Assembly (NCBI GenBank): GCA_963969365.1
Contig: OZ017755.1
Coordinates: 2,046,001-2,110,000, forward strand
Origin: Asterochloris sp. CNOR1
Taxonomy: Eukaryota; Chlorophyta; Trebouxiophyceae; Trebouxiales; Trebouxiaceae
Direction of reading: 5' to 3'
DNA: 64,000 nt
The position numbers and the translations under genes were made by a program. Below, piece after piece: positions 1-11,076 of the stretch; position 1 is the stretch's first letter; each line of letters starts with the position of its first letter. The notes below the pieces were generated by a model. It did no database searches. It saw nothing but the letters and a program-made list of their open reading frames with translations, and was not told where the DNA came from.

Positions 1-3000
1 CTCAGGGAACCCCTGGCCCCAGGCGACTGTGTGCCACTGCAGTGCATGGATCTTCATTTGGCAAACAGCAATGGCACACAGATAGAACCCCAACTCCACC
101 TTTCCCCTGGACGTGGTGTCCTTGCAGCAAGTCAGCATCACGATTATTGAGCAACCAGTCAGCACACAGAGCGCAGGACACACCGGATGTGTGGCTGGTC
201 CATTTGTGTGCAGGACATGCAGAGTCAAGGCTTGGGCAACATCCCTGACGGGTGCTTGGGACCGCTGTGGCTGCCGTGCCGTACTTGAATCAAGACAAGC
301 GCTTGCTGCGCCTGCCAGTCAACAGCAACATGGGGAGTGGAGGCACATGCTGCCTGAACATGTCCGACCAGATGCTCACCTGGGGTGTCAAACTCTGGGA
401 TGACACGAATTCCTCGAGCCTTAGCATAAGCAATGACCTCCTGCACCTGCAGCCACAGGACCCAGGCGCTCAGCAGCGGCTGCTCTGCCCATGGAGGATG
501 AGAGGCACCGTCTGCTTGCCGCATCAGGCCAACGCAAGCTCCATCAGTGCAGCACCGCCCTAAGCACTGCCCTCCTGCATAGCAAGTCCTGCACTGACTT
601 GCTGTGCTTTGTGCACCTGCAGCAGCTCTAGCACTGACCTGCGTGGGCGTATACACCAGATCTGGGGAGAAGGCCCCGTACTCAGACAGGGCCGGCAGCT
701 CCTTGCTGACATAGGGGAAGCCCTGGTCATCCACTATATGCCAGTGCAGGACATTGAACTTGACTCCAGCCATGGCGTCCAGGTGCTTCTGCATGACCGA
801 TGGTAGAGAGCATTGGTCCAGCTGAGTGGGTGTTTGGGTGTCAACATTCTGGGCACGGGGCTTTGTGGGGCAAACCCACAGCATGCATCTCAGGGGAGAG
901 GAACAGCTGCAGCATGCAAAGTAAGCTTCAGCTATGCGGCCTCCACTATGCCCCAGGAATCACAGCAACAGTGGGCCAGTCTGGCCTGACATGGTACCTG
1001 AGACGGTGAGCCTCTGGCCACCAATGCTGTCACCTTGCAGCAGCTACTGCAAGCAGCAGCTGTTGCAATACAAGCACTAGGTGCCCAGGGCAGGAGCAGC
1101 CTCACCTTGCCCCATGGGCAGGGATGGGCACTGCACCCTGCCCACAGCTACCTCACTTCAATGATGTACAGAGGGGGGCAGTGGGGTCCAGTGTTCAGCA
1201 GCCACTGATGCAGCGTCTGGCCAAACACAAGCACACTCTGTGTTGTGCCTGCAGCGGCGCCTCAACGATCGGCAGAGGCAAGAGCTGGCAGCCTCATGCA
1301 GTGGCACATTCCAGGGTGCTTGCAGCGCAGCTTGATGAGGGCCAGGCCTTGGTCTGGCTAGCAGTGGTGCCTGGTCTCCAGCAGCCCCTGACGCTACGGC
1401 GTAGCATGGACAAACGCACCACACTGGCAATTGCAGCGTTTCCCCTGCAGCTGCCGCACCTTGATGATTGGCAGTGGCAAGTAATGGCGCCCTGTGTCCA
1501 GCAGCAGGCCCCTGTGCCGGAAGCGCGGCGCATCTGAGATGGCTGTTGCGTGGACCGTGAAAAGCGTCTGAGTTTTCCTTTTTTTGTGATGCTTCTTGTG
1601 GTGCTTTTTGTGATGTTTCTTGTGGTGCTTCCTGTGGCGATGCTTGGAAATAATTTGATCCTCGCCAGGGCCTGCACTGCACAGGCTACAAGGAGTGGAC
1701 GACTGCAGACGGACCAGTGCCTGAAGAGATGCAGCCTACATGCAAGAATGGCCCCTTCATGCTGAGCACATGCCTGGCCAGTGTGTGGGCAACTACTTTG
1801 GCGAGGCATTTGCAGTGCAGGGCACATGCATCCATCTCATGCAGCGCCCTATGCGGCAGGCAGCCCCCAACAGATGGGTTTCGAATGGCCATGGTTCTCC
1901 TTACAATGAAGCCCCAAGAGTGTCACCATGCAGCATGGCGCGCCCTGACGGTCCTCAGCAGGGTGCTAGATCACACAAGATGTACAGCGTGCAGACTGCA
2001 TCAGGTTTCACCTGCAGCTGGGTTGCCTACCCTCAGAATGTGCTTCTTCTGGGCTTGGCAGTGGTTCCCGCCACGACTGCAGCCACGAGAGCGCCCATCT
2101 CAACAGCACTGGCAGGTCGCTGCTGCAGCCGCCACAGTCAGCCAGCTGCGCTGCTGCAGGCTCCTCTGAGTCATCTTCTGCATCATCCTCGCGCACTACA
2201 GTGCGCTGCAGCAGCTGTGAGAAGGTTTCCAGACCCCGTAGCGCACCGAACACAGTGGTGGCCTGGACGACTGTGATGGGCGCCTCCACCTGAACAGCAC
2301 AGGCGCCACGCCTTGGTCCCTTTCCCATTTGCAGCTGTCTGGGCATTCTGAAGCCCTCCAAGCAGGAGGCACAGGCGGTGGCAGGGGCACTGGACCTGCT
2401 CAGGACTGGATTGCAGCTCCTCACCTCAAGCAGTCAGAGGCAGATCCAGAGTCAGAGGCAGCGCCACATGGTCAACAGCACAAGGGCAGAGATGGTGGCA
2501 GGCAGGCAGGGCGCACTGCAGCAGCGGCGCAGGCGAGGCGGTGAGCCAGCCTGACGGTTTGTCAGGCTGGCTCAGTCTGTGGGGGGCTGGGGGTGTGGGC
2601 ATTGAGGAGGGAGCTCGCTTTGGCGGCCGGGTGGCAAGAAGTAGCGCAGCTCGACCTCGCCATGCAACCTATGCAGGGGAGGCTCACCAGGAGGGTGTAG
2701 CTCTCATCTGTGTCCAAATTCAGGGACTGGTCATAGGATGCCACATAGACATGCACCTGCACAGCACTTCAGGTTGGACATGCGGCTGAGTTCTGCAGTC
2801 AGTGTAACAGCCCAACAAGCAGCTTAGCAAGGACATCAACAGTTTTGTCAGGCAAACTAATGGGCACCTCATGAATGCGGCCGTGCAAGCGCGCTGTGAA
2901 CTCTGCATTGTCTGAGGCGTCTTCCTGGCTGACATAGTCAGGCGTCTTGAACATGAGCTCTGTGTACCTGCAGAGGGAGGGTTCGAGTCATGGGCACCCC

Positions 3001-3596
3001 CTGTTGTGCATGCCGCCCCAGAGCCTGCCAAGCCGGAGCTCGCCAAGCAGGTGCCTCTGCAGGCTGCTGACAAGCCTGCAGCACCAGAGGCTGCACAGCC
3101 TGAGGCTACCATGGCAGAGGCAGCCAAGGCCAGGGCACCCGCCAAGAGAGGGACGGCCAAGACGGTCAGTGCAGAGCTGTGCTTTAGAGCTCTGCATGAG
3201 TTCAGTCGAGCTCCCTGCTCGCACACCAACAGCTGAGGTGGTGGGTGTCAAGTGAAGAGCTGGGTCAGGCTGCCTGATCTGTGTTGCGCTGTGGCAGCAC
3301 TGTTGGATCAGTAGTGCCCACCTTGGATATGCATCCCACAGGATGCCCGAGTCATAGCCCCTGGTCACAAAGCCAAACTTCTTGGGATTGATGTAGAGCT
3401 CCTTCTCGCCCACTGTCTGCAGAGGGAGTGCACTCTCTGCTCAAACCAAGGTTGCGTGAGGAAGGCCTGTGCAGTGCCCAATCACCTGATTCTGAGGCTT
3501 TGGCCACAGCAGGCCTGCAATGGTGGTCGAGCTGGAGCAGCTGAGGAGGGCCAAACACAGCAGCTTGCTGGGAGCATAGCCTGCCATCTCCCGCAT
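1..3596 (-). CDS. beta-N-acetylhexosaminidase, GH20 (partial, 3' end outside window)
   Basis: Removes terminal GlcNAc/GalNAc from glycans in the secretory pathway, vacuole or wall. Exons in order: 3596-3486, 3416-3322, 2967-2868, 2756-2688, 2289-2031, 1671-1460, 788-639, 446-380; all phases agree. Exon 1 gives a signal peptide from [18 protein letters not shown], followed directly by the family's LWPKPQN motif. The N-terminal domain shows [10 protein letters not shown] and [14 protein letters not shown]. The catalytic barrel starts with [20 protein letters not shown], then [14 protein letters not shown] and [11 protein letters not shown]. The catalytic Asp-Glu pair lies beyond position 1. A His/Lys-rich insert sits just before the barrel (about 1580-1655). 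A further exon piece, [11 protein letters not shown], reads at 1-36, but it is one base out of frame with the 380 donor; either a splice site is misjudged or there is an indel. Confidence 0.93.
1147..1388 (-). repeat. two decayed copies of the hexosaminidase exon 1671-1460 3' edge
   Basis: Seen directly on the minus strand. The exon end encoding [17 protein letters not shown] plus donor is followed in the next intron by GLLETRHHC with a stop (about 1388-1321) and by [15 protein letters not shown] (about 1206-1147). Both copies keep the relic of the donor and the G-rich bases after it. Confidence 0.75.
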
Positions 3597-3745
3597 GCTG
3601 TCGAAATGATCATTCACTGCACAGGATTCAATCCATTTGCTGTAACATGGGTTTTGAATTAGGTCGATCTGGACATATCTCGACTATTAGCGCATTACAG
3701 AGCAGTGTACATCCAGGTTATTCAATCCAACAGATCAGCGTCACT
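3597..3745. promoter_or_regulatory. shared divergent promoter region
   Basis: Only about 150 bases separate the ATG of the minus-strand hexosaminidase from the ATG of the plus-strand lumen protein, so the two 5' UTRs and promoters must lie here. No confident TATA box or named motif was seen. The call rests on gene layout. Confidence 0.5.
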
Positions 3746-6401
3746 ATGCAGACCACTCAGCTCAAGAGCTCTCTTGCCGGAAGTGCTGTGCGCCCGACAC
3801 AGCGTGTGGCAAGGCAGCAGCGTGTGAGTCGGACCGTGGCTGCGGTAAGTGCAGACCCATCTCATTTGCAGATCAGATCAGCACGCCAGCAAAATGCGGA
3901 CCCGGCTGCCGGCGGTCTCTGTCCCCTTAAGTGGCCTCTCATGTTGCCTGACAGCTCATGATGGGCTGGGTGCTGCAGCTGAGAACCAAGCAATACACTT
4001 GCTCGCTTGCTGCTTGGAAGGTGCCAGCTGGGAAATGTGGGCGGCTTCTGGCAAGCTGCAGCCCTTCGTAAAGTGCAGTCTGTGCGGCGTGCAGGTGCAG
4101 GATGGCCACCGCGGTCCTTCCAAGGGAGCCATGGGTCTATTTGGAGCGCTGGCTGCAGTGCAGATCGCACTTCTGCCTGTTTCAGGTGGGCCTCAGCTTG
4201 CAGCCTGGGCTGAGGCGGCTGACTACCAAGCAGTGCTGCTGATTGAAATTCCTGAGCACTAACCCAGACCAGTTTGCGCCAGGTTTCCCCAGGTGCTAAG
4301 CATCGTAGCCCTTCCACTGCACCAAAGCTGCTGGCAGGCTTCCTGTTCAGCCATGTCTGTGTCCAGGGCTTGCATTACCATGTGCAGCATCCAGCCTGGT
4401 GGAAGGAGCTTTCAAAATCACCACTAAAGTGACGCACCAAGTGCTGCACTGCACACCGCAGGCCCTGTTTTGGAAAGCGCACTGCCACCTCCAGACTCTG
4501 TTCTGGCCACCCCCATCATGCAGCAGGTCCTGGGCTTGCAGGCCCTGCCGCTGCTTGAAGCTCAAGACAGTCACCAGCCTGAACAGCACCAAACAAGGTT
4601 GACTTCTGACGCTGCTGCAGGCCAGGACAGTTCTCCCACTCATCAGCACTGCTTGCAGGCCCTGCTCTGGCCGGCCCCCTGGACAGCCTGCTGCCCAAGA
4701 GCGCCACTAGCCAGTCTGCCCGTGACGACCTGAACAGGAAGACCAGCGGCCTGCCCAGCCTCAAAGAGACCGGGAAGGACCTTGTGGGCGGGGGTGACCC
4801 CATCGGCGCTGGCTCCGCCAAGGTGTGGGCCTTATGCTGGTGTCACAGCTCAGCTATGCTGCATGCTGTAAGAGTCCTGCACATTGTTGATGGGGGGTTG
4901 ACCCCATCAATAGCATCTTTGCTCAGGTGACCATACAATGCAACGCCAGACTTACTAGCTGCCTGTCGAGTGTGGGGCATGCTCAGCCTGCCAAGGCGAG
5001 CACCAGCGGTGTTTGCAATTCACATGTGAATTCAAGAGGAGCTGGGAGGGGTAGCGTCATATCCACCCACTCTGCCAATGGGAGCCCCCACAGTATCTGA
5101 CTGTGGCACAGACATGCATGGCATCCCTATCACTGTGCTGATGGGCTGGAGCAACCCCGTCTGCCGGCAGAGATGCTTGACAGCCAAAGGGCGGCCCCAC
5201 TGGTGTTGAGTCTGCCAATGTGGACCCTCAACCATTATTCCAGTGGGACTAGGCGCGATCAGCATCTCCAGTGCTGAGCTGTTGGTGTGGGGTGCAGTAC
5301 AGTCTGAGGAGCCGACAGCGATGGATGTTGAGACTTGATCTGCTATGCTGCAGGACATCGGCAAGAAAATCGATCAGAACACACCCAATGTGGACCTGAA
5401 GTCCAACCCCAAGGACCTGGCACAGAAGGCGGCGGACAAAGCTTCCAACGCAGTGTCGGACCTGTCTGCAGTCTTTGACCTGGCTGAAAGTCCCACCAAC
5501 ATTGGGGGTAACATCAGGGTGAGCTGGCTGGTGGGGCCTTGAGTGCCCAGCGTGCCCATTTGTGGGCTTGAGCAGCATGCTGGCCCACCTGAGACACAAG
5601 TCTGAGTGTACTGGTGCAATCCATGCAACTGGCTTCCACTGCAGTCTCCATTTGACAAAAAACCCAAAGTGCAGAGAAGGGCAAAAGCAGCTGGCACCGA
5701 ATGCTTCCTGCCGAGAGGCAAGTGTGCATGCGTGCAGCTTGCATCTTTCTGAAAGTGGCCAGGGGCCCAAAACCCAGACCTCTCATAAACATGCAGCAAC
5801 TCAGAAAGCAGTCAGCATTGTGGTTTTGAGCCCAAAGGCCAATTGTTGCAGTGGAGTCTGTGAGGCAGTTGCTGCGCCTGCTGCAGTCTGATGAGAGGCA
5901 GAGCCCCAACAAGGAGACCCCTGAGTTGTCAGGCGTGGCCAATGCCCGGGCGCCCAACAACGACATCGGCCCCATGCCCACGGGCAACGTAAGCAAAGCT
6001 GCTGTCTGCATGGGCTTGTGTCTTTCTTCTCATCAGCTGTCTTAGAGTGGTCACCAGCGTGACACACTTTGGGGACAAGTCTTGTGCTCATCTATGTTTT
6101 GGAATGGAACGGGCAATCATGCCTTGCCTGCCTGTTCGCTAGATGTGGTTGTCCGCTTGCCTGATGACCCAGGAGTGCTGTTCAGGACTCTGGCTCGGGC
6201 AGCTCAGCCATCATCTGCAGCTGTCCTCCACCAGCACAACATCTCATCTTTCCTGTATTGCAGCTGCCTTCCCCCGACGCCCGCCAGAACCTGGCTCCCC
6301 CCAGCGACAAGGTGTCCAGTCAGAGCCCAGGCGCTGATGTAGGTGTCAGCGATGTCGGTGACATCAAGTCTGGCCTGGACAAGCTCAACCCCTTCAACTG
6401 A
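3746..6401 (+). CDS. thylakoid-lumen-targeted protein, function unknown
   Basis: Six exons with agreeing phases: 3746-3844, 4095-4185, 4659-4822, 5354-5518, 5887-5988, 6264-6401; about 252 aa. Residues 1-33 are rich in Ser/Arg/Ala and look like a stromal transit peptide. Then comes a hydrophobic stretch, GLFGALAAVQIALLPVSG, ending in an Ala-Leu-Ala signal-peptidase motif: the classic bipartite route to the thylakoid lumen. The mature part is hydrophilic and probably disordered, with one helical segment around DLAQKAADKASNAVSDL, and the protein ends LDKLNPFN. No family was recognised. It is transcribed divergently from the hexosaminidase, which implies no shared function. Targeting is inferred from composition; the gene structure is well supported. 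Confidence 0.82.
4449..4580 (+). repeat. two decayed copies of the 5' edge of exon 4659-4822
   Basis: The exon begins GCAG|GCCCTGCTCTGG. In the intron before it, GCAG|GCCCTGTTTTGG (near 4458) and GCAG|GCCCTGCCGCTG (near 4538) each repeat the splice acceptor, followed by recognisable but diverged exon sequence, including the later CCTGAACAG. Confidence 0.6.
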
Positions 6402-8056
6402 AACGCTCTCCAATCGAAAGCAAGTTTTGAGCCTTGCGAGGCTGTCTGATCTTAGTTTGCCCCTTTTTGGTATGTTGAGAGGTTCACACTGATTGGGCCG
6501 TGTAAGCTGAGTCACTGCATATGGTGGGTGGTTAGAAGCATGTACCACACTGTGTGTTCAACCATCTCAGACAATCTCAAAATTGGATGGCCCAAGCATG
6601 GCCTGCTGGAGCACAGGAAGGGTGCATGTCTTCAGCTTTGCTACGATGTCTGGGGGCTGGACGTGGACCTGCAGGGGCATGTGTGTCTACTCCTTGGCTA
6701 CATAGAGATTGTTGGCAATATGAGCTTCGTGCCAGGCCTAGGCACCCTTTTAACAGACAGCCTGGTGGATGCGTTCTCAATACAATGCATTGTATTGTAT
6801 GCCATATGGCATGAGAAGTCCTGCTGCAGGGTCCACACCAAAGTATCAGACTGCTTGTGTTAAAGTGCAGATGGGTATAACTCTTAGGCTTCTCAACCCT
6901 GTGTCCCTGAGACACTGCAGCAGCACGGCTGCTTCAGCTGCAGCTGAGCAAGTACCTGTGTCCAGCTTGACTCCCTCCTGCCACAGTCACTGCAGAGTCG
7001 CCTGCCTGCCCTAGTGTGCTGCTGCGGTGCAGCATGCGCTGGACACTACCATGTACAGAGCCACGTGGTGTACCAGCTCTTGCAGTGCTTCCAGGTGGTC
7101 TTCCTCTGTCGGGCTGCCGCCTGCACGCAAAGGAAGGTTGCATGTCAGGTGCAGGGCAGACCTGTTCTAAACATGCTCAAGTCCTCGCATCCGAAGTGAT
7201 GATCATCATGGCAACTGCTGGCAAATTCTGTGGCCGTTTTGGGACAGCTCTGGCTCGACAATTTGCTGAAGAAGCAGAAACATGCGCACCATTGGGCTGC
7301 AGCAGGCTGCATGGCGTAGGCAACGCTTAGACTGCAGCACAGGCAGTCAAGTTGTAGCCACATGGCTACATATGCATACTGGCATTTGCACAAACCCTCA
7401 GCTAGAGAATATTGCAGCAGGACCCCTGGGAAAAACCTGACAGCCACCTGTTGCCTTAGTCTCTACGTCTGTACAGACATGTCATCACTGCCCAGAAAGC
7501 CCTGCAGTTGGGGCATCCGCGTATGGCTATGCTGGCGTGGATGTGGCCATGCCTTTGCAGGTCCCAAGTCAGATGAACTTCAGCATGTGCATTACCTCTC
7601 CTGCACAGCAGCTGTTGTGTTGCCTGCTTGCACAGTGGCCCAGGGCAGCTACCTTTGCTGCTGCAGGCCTTCAATCATCCTCAGCCACACAGCAATCCTG
7701 AAGGGTCAGTGGCCAACAAAACCTGCACAGCTAGCGGCAGGTAGGCCTTGGGCCAGCACTTGGTCACACTGTGGGCCTCAGTAGGTTTGCACAGATAAGT
7801 TGGTTGTGGTCAGCAGACGTGCAAGCCTCCCCCGCAAGTCTGTGCTGGCGGATACCAGCCCCCAGTGCTGTTTTACCCAGCCTGGCTGCCAATGACACTC
7901 CACCCAAGAGGATTGACACGATCATTATATCCAGACCAGGGCCAGTCCATACATATGAAAATTGCAGCAGTGCTGTATGTAAAGGCACGCAATGTGAGAA
8001 AATGCTTATAGCTGCCCAGGAATTAACTGGGACATTTACAGGTTTCTGATGTACTG
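6402..8056. other. no gene supported
   Basis: This stretch between the lumen protein's stop and the stop of the small minus-strand gene must hold both 3' UTRs. Open frames exist on both strands but show no family motif or consistent splice phase. A hydrophobic minus-strand segment near 7830-7990 (IMIVSILLGGVSLAARLG) could be an exon of an unseen small membrane protein; it was not strong enough to call. Confidence 0.4.
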
Positions 8057-8432
8057 TCACACCATCTGGACATCTCCAGCCACACGGGCCACGCCATGGC
8101 AACCATCAGGCTGGATCACTGCCATGCTGCGCTCTACGTTCTGGCAACACTGTCGTGGTGTTGTCTGCCGGTCTGCCTTCATGTACAGCAGCACAAAGGT
8201 GTCAGTCTGAGAAGGCGCTGCACACCAAGATCGGTGCTTCAACTTGGTACATCACCTGATCTTCTGTGCGGGGGGTCCTCCATTGTAGCCATGAGATGGC
8301 TACAATCATGAGCATGAACAGGAGCAGCACAGCGACAGCGACAACAATGTGCCATGAGTGCCCGGCAGGGCGAGGGCCTGGGCTGGGAGGAGTGGAGGGA
8401 AGCACTTGTGTTGCCACTAAAAAGATGGGCAT
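8057..8432 (-). CDS. small single-pass membrane protein, unknown
   Basis: Two exons, 8432-8256 and 8206-8057, join in phase 0 to give about 108 aa. The N-terminal 30 residues are Pro-rich, followed by one strong membrane segment, IVVAVAVLLLFMLMIVAISW. A polar tail follows with TPRTEDQ at the splice junction and TDTFVLLYMKADRQ after it. The first in-frame ATG (8432) was chosen. The gene lies 157 bases downstream of the YIPF6-like gene on the same strand. No family was recognised. The consistent phase across the intron and the clear membrane segment support a real gene, but an upstream exon cannot be excluded. Confidence 0.55.
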
Positions 8433-8588
8433 CACAGGCTGCTGACTGCCCAGATCCCATCGCAACTACCATGAGAAGCGGAAGACCGGGTCGGCACGAG
8501 AACTGCATATGGGGAATGTACGGTGATGCTCCCCGCTGGTGCGTTGACTGAACCTGTTCAGCTTGATTATTGTCAGCTTCTTCTTCCG

Positions 8589-10902
8589 TCAGCGCATAAG
8601 GGCAAGCCAGGCAATGAAAGTGTAGAGCAAAAGCAGGGGAAAGACAGCCAGAGCACGCCGTGCTGGGCTCACAGAGCCGCCAATAAAGGGCACAGAAGCC
8701 CAGCTGGACCAGATCAGCGCCACCACCACAACCACATATCTGGCAATGATATTGGTGACCCAAACTGTGATGATTGCTGCAATGTCCAGCGGGAAGATGC
8801 AGTACCCCAGCAGGCACATTGACTGGAAGAAGCCGATGTTGCCGCCCAGCAGCACGACGTTGAGCGTGAGCACAATGGCGCCCAGGGAGATCACTCCAAA
8901 TACCATCTGCAGGTCACAGGCACAGGCCTGTGGGCAGGGATGCCACTGGTGTATAGACTCGGGCAAGGCAAGGCAGGAGCTGCCAGGCGGGCAGGGGGTG
9001 CTCAGAGCAGATGCCTGCATCAGGCCACTGCCAGGTGCTGTGCTTGCTGGTAACAGGCAGCTGCTGGGCCACTATGCGCATCAAGGCATGGTAGAGGCCA
9101 CCCACCGAAAAGACGTTTGCCGCATGCTGGGAGCCCACTGACAGTGTGATGGCCAGTACAAGCGTGAAGGTCTGCACACAGCATGCCCATGGTCATTGTG
9201 TGAAAGCAAAAGCTTGCTTCTCTGATATCTGCAGGCCTGCTTGACACTGGCAGCCATGAAGCAGCTGTGCAGGTCATGCGTCTCACTTAACATGCTGTGC
9301 AGCGAACAGCACGGCTGCCTCTGGGGCCTTACAGACCTCCTTGTGCAGCAAAGCAAGCAGCAGCACTGCCAAGTTGAGGACCCCTGAGTCTGCTTGAGTG
9401 CAGAGGCTCATTGGCTCTGATGCCAACCTGAGTCTGCACACACAGCTCATTCATGCACGCGGCCTATCCCATGGATTGGCAGCACAACCCTGCTCATGCA
9501 GTAACCTTGACGAGACATTTTGCTCACCATGGGCCCCCACAAGTCCCAGTTTCTCAGGGCGGAAGACTGCTGATCCCGATTTTTCAAGGGGAAGACCACC
9601 AGGATCAGGTTGGCCCAGATGCGCTTCACGTCGCGCATGATCGTCTGCCAGAGGGGCTCATCCAGCGTGCTGATGTGGGGCTGGCTGCTGGTCGAGTGGG
9701 GGCTGTACCCCCCTGCAAGAGGGGAAGAGGCGCTGTCATGCAGAGCAGGCACTGCTGTGTAGGGGCACAGTCCTATGCCAGCCCCACTCCCCAGTGGCCA
9801 AAGATGCTGCTGACTGCTGGTGGGAAGGCGCTGTACCAGCCTGCACAGTCAACAGGGTGACGATGGTACAGAGCAGCCACCGCTGTGCAGAGACCTTCGT
9901 AAATCAGTGAGACTGTCAAGCAGCTGGCTGATTATGGAGTGGGGCCCGATCCCCTGCAGGCAGTCGATGTGGGGGCTGAGAGCAGCCCATGTGCTGCAAG
10001 AACGTGATTCAGGTCAAGGGGTTACTGCAGGTCTGGAGCTGCCTGCAGAGCTAAGGTGTGTTGACATGCAGAGCAGGCGGCGCCACGCACAGGCAGCCCA
10101 AAGCAAGTGTCAGTCCAGGGGGTTCACCAATCCGGTCTGCTGCTGATGAAATGAGGACTGCTACCCAGACCACAATGACAATATGGCGTCAGGCACAGGA
10201 GGCAATGACGTGCACTGTCAGTCTAGTGCAGGCCTGGGGCCAGGAAGTCCGCGGAGCCCAGCAAAGGGACTGCAGGGGGAATGGATGTGCATGTAGACCA
10301 AGCTGCTGCGCAGGGACAGCCCCATGGCAAGCCAGCTAAGGGCAGGTTGCGGTGAGCTTAAGGGCTGAGGAGCCCAGGCTCGTTTTGGCATAGCTGCAGC
10401 AGCAGCTGAGGGTGCCGCTCTTGAGCAACGCTGTGCTGTGTCCCTTGCACCAGACCCAGCCAAGCCCGTCATGCAGGGCACCTGGAGGCTTTAGAGCCCT
10501 GGATTAGTGAAGCCGCTGCAGCACACAGCAGGGGTCCGGAATAGACAATGGCCACTTTGCAGTAAGCCAGCCTGGCGCACCTCCTGGTGAGCCTGAGGGC
10601 CGCGAATGGCCTGTCATCTGCGGGGCCCCGCCCACTGCTGGCACTGAGCCGCCCTGCGTGTGGGCTTGGTGGGCATGTGATGGGTCGGACTGGAATAGCT
10701 GCAGAGCAGGAGATTGCTTGCTGAGCCTGTGCTGAGGTTGCCATGCGGTGGCCTTCAGCAATGGTGCAATTGGAACTATGACAGTCCTGCAGCAGCTTCT
10801 TATCCTGCCATGCTGCTGCTGTATGCAGGTGGCACCAGCAATTACATCCTTGCGCACCCTTTCCACATCCTCTGAGAACGCCTGCCCGCTCTGGTGGCTC
10901 AT
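8589..10902 (-). CDS. YIPF6-like Yip1-domain Golgi membrane protein
   Basis: Yip1-family proteins are multispanning proteins of the ER/Golgi that bind Rab GTPases. Exons: 9712-9528, 9171-9106 and 8906-8589, preceded by a likely first exon 10902-10836 (MSHQSGQAFSEDVERVRKDV) whose phase fits. Family signatures in order: TLDEPLWQTIMRDVKRIW, then LRNWDLWGPM, the first membrane span TLVLAITLSV, then LGGNIGFFQSMCLLGYC with FPLDIA, and the final spans ending LLLYTFIAWLALMR. These match the YIPF6/Yip4 branch in order and spacing. The intron joining exon 1 to exon 2 is about 1.1 kb, long for this region, so exon 1 is less certain. The start lies about 175 bases downstream of the RST1 stop, on the same strand. 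Confidence 0.9.
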
Positions 10903-11076
10903 GATCCCACCTTCCCCTCCAGTGTGCAAGCAAGGTCACAGTCAAGGAGGGATGCCTACTGATTGCCACTCTCTGCTGCACTGAGGCCTCAACTTGACGA
11001 GATCGATTGGTCCAGGCTGATTAGCAGGCTGGCTGAGGATCCTCGGAGAAGTCTGCACTTTCGTTCTGGCCAAAAT

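Noticed and set aside
7771-8049. Frames on either strand in the hydrophobic stretch near 7830-7990
   Set aside because: One strand encodes a membrane-like segment, but no start, phase-matched exon or family resemblance was found.
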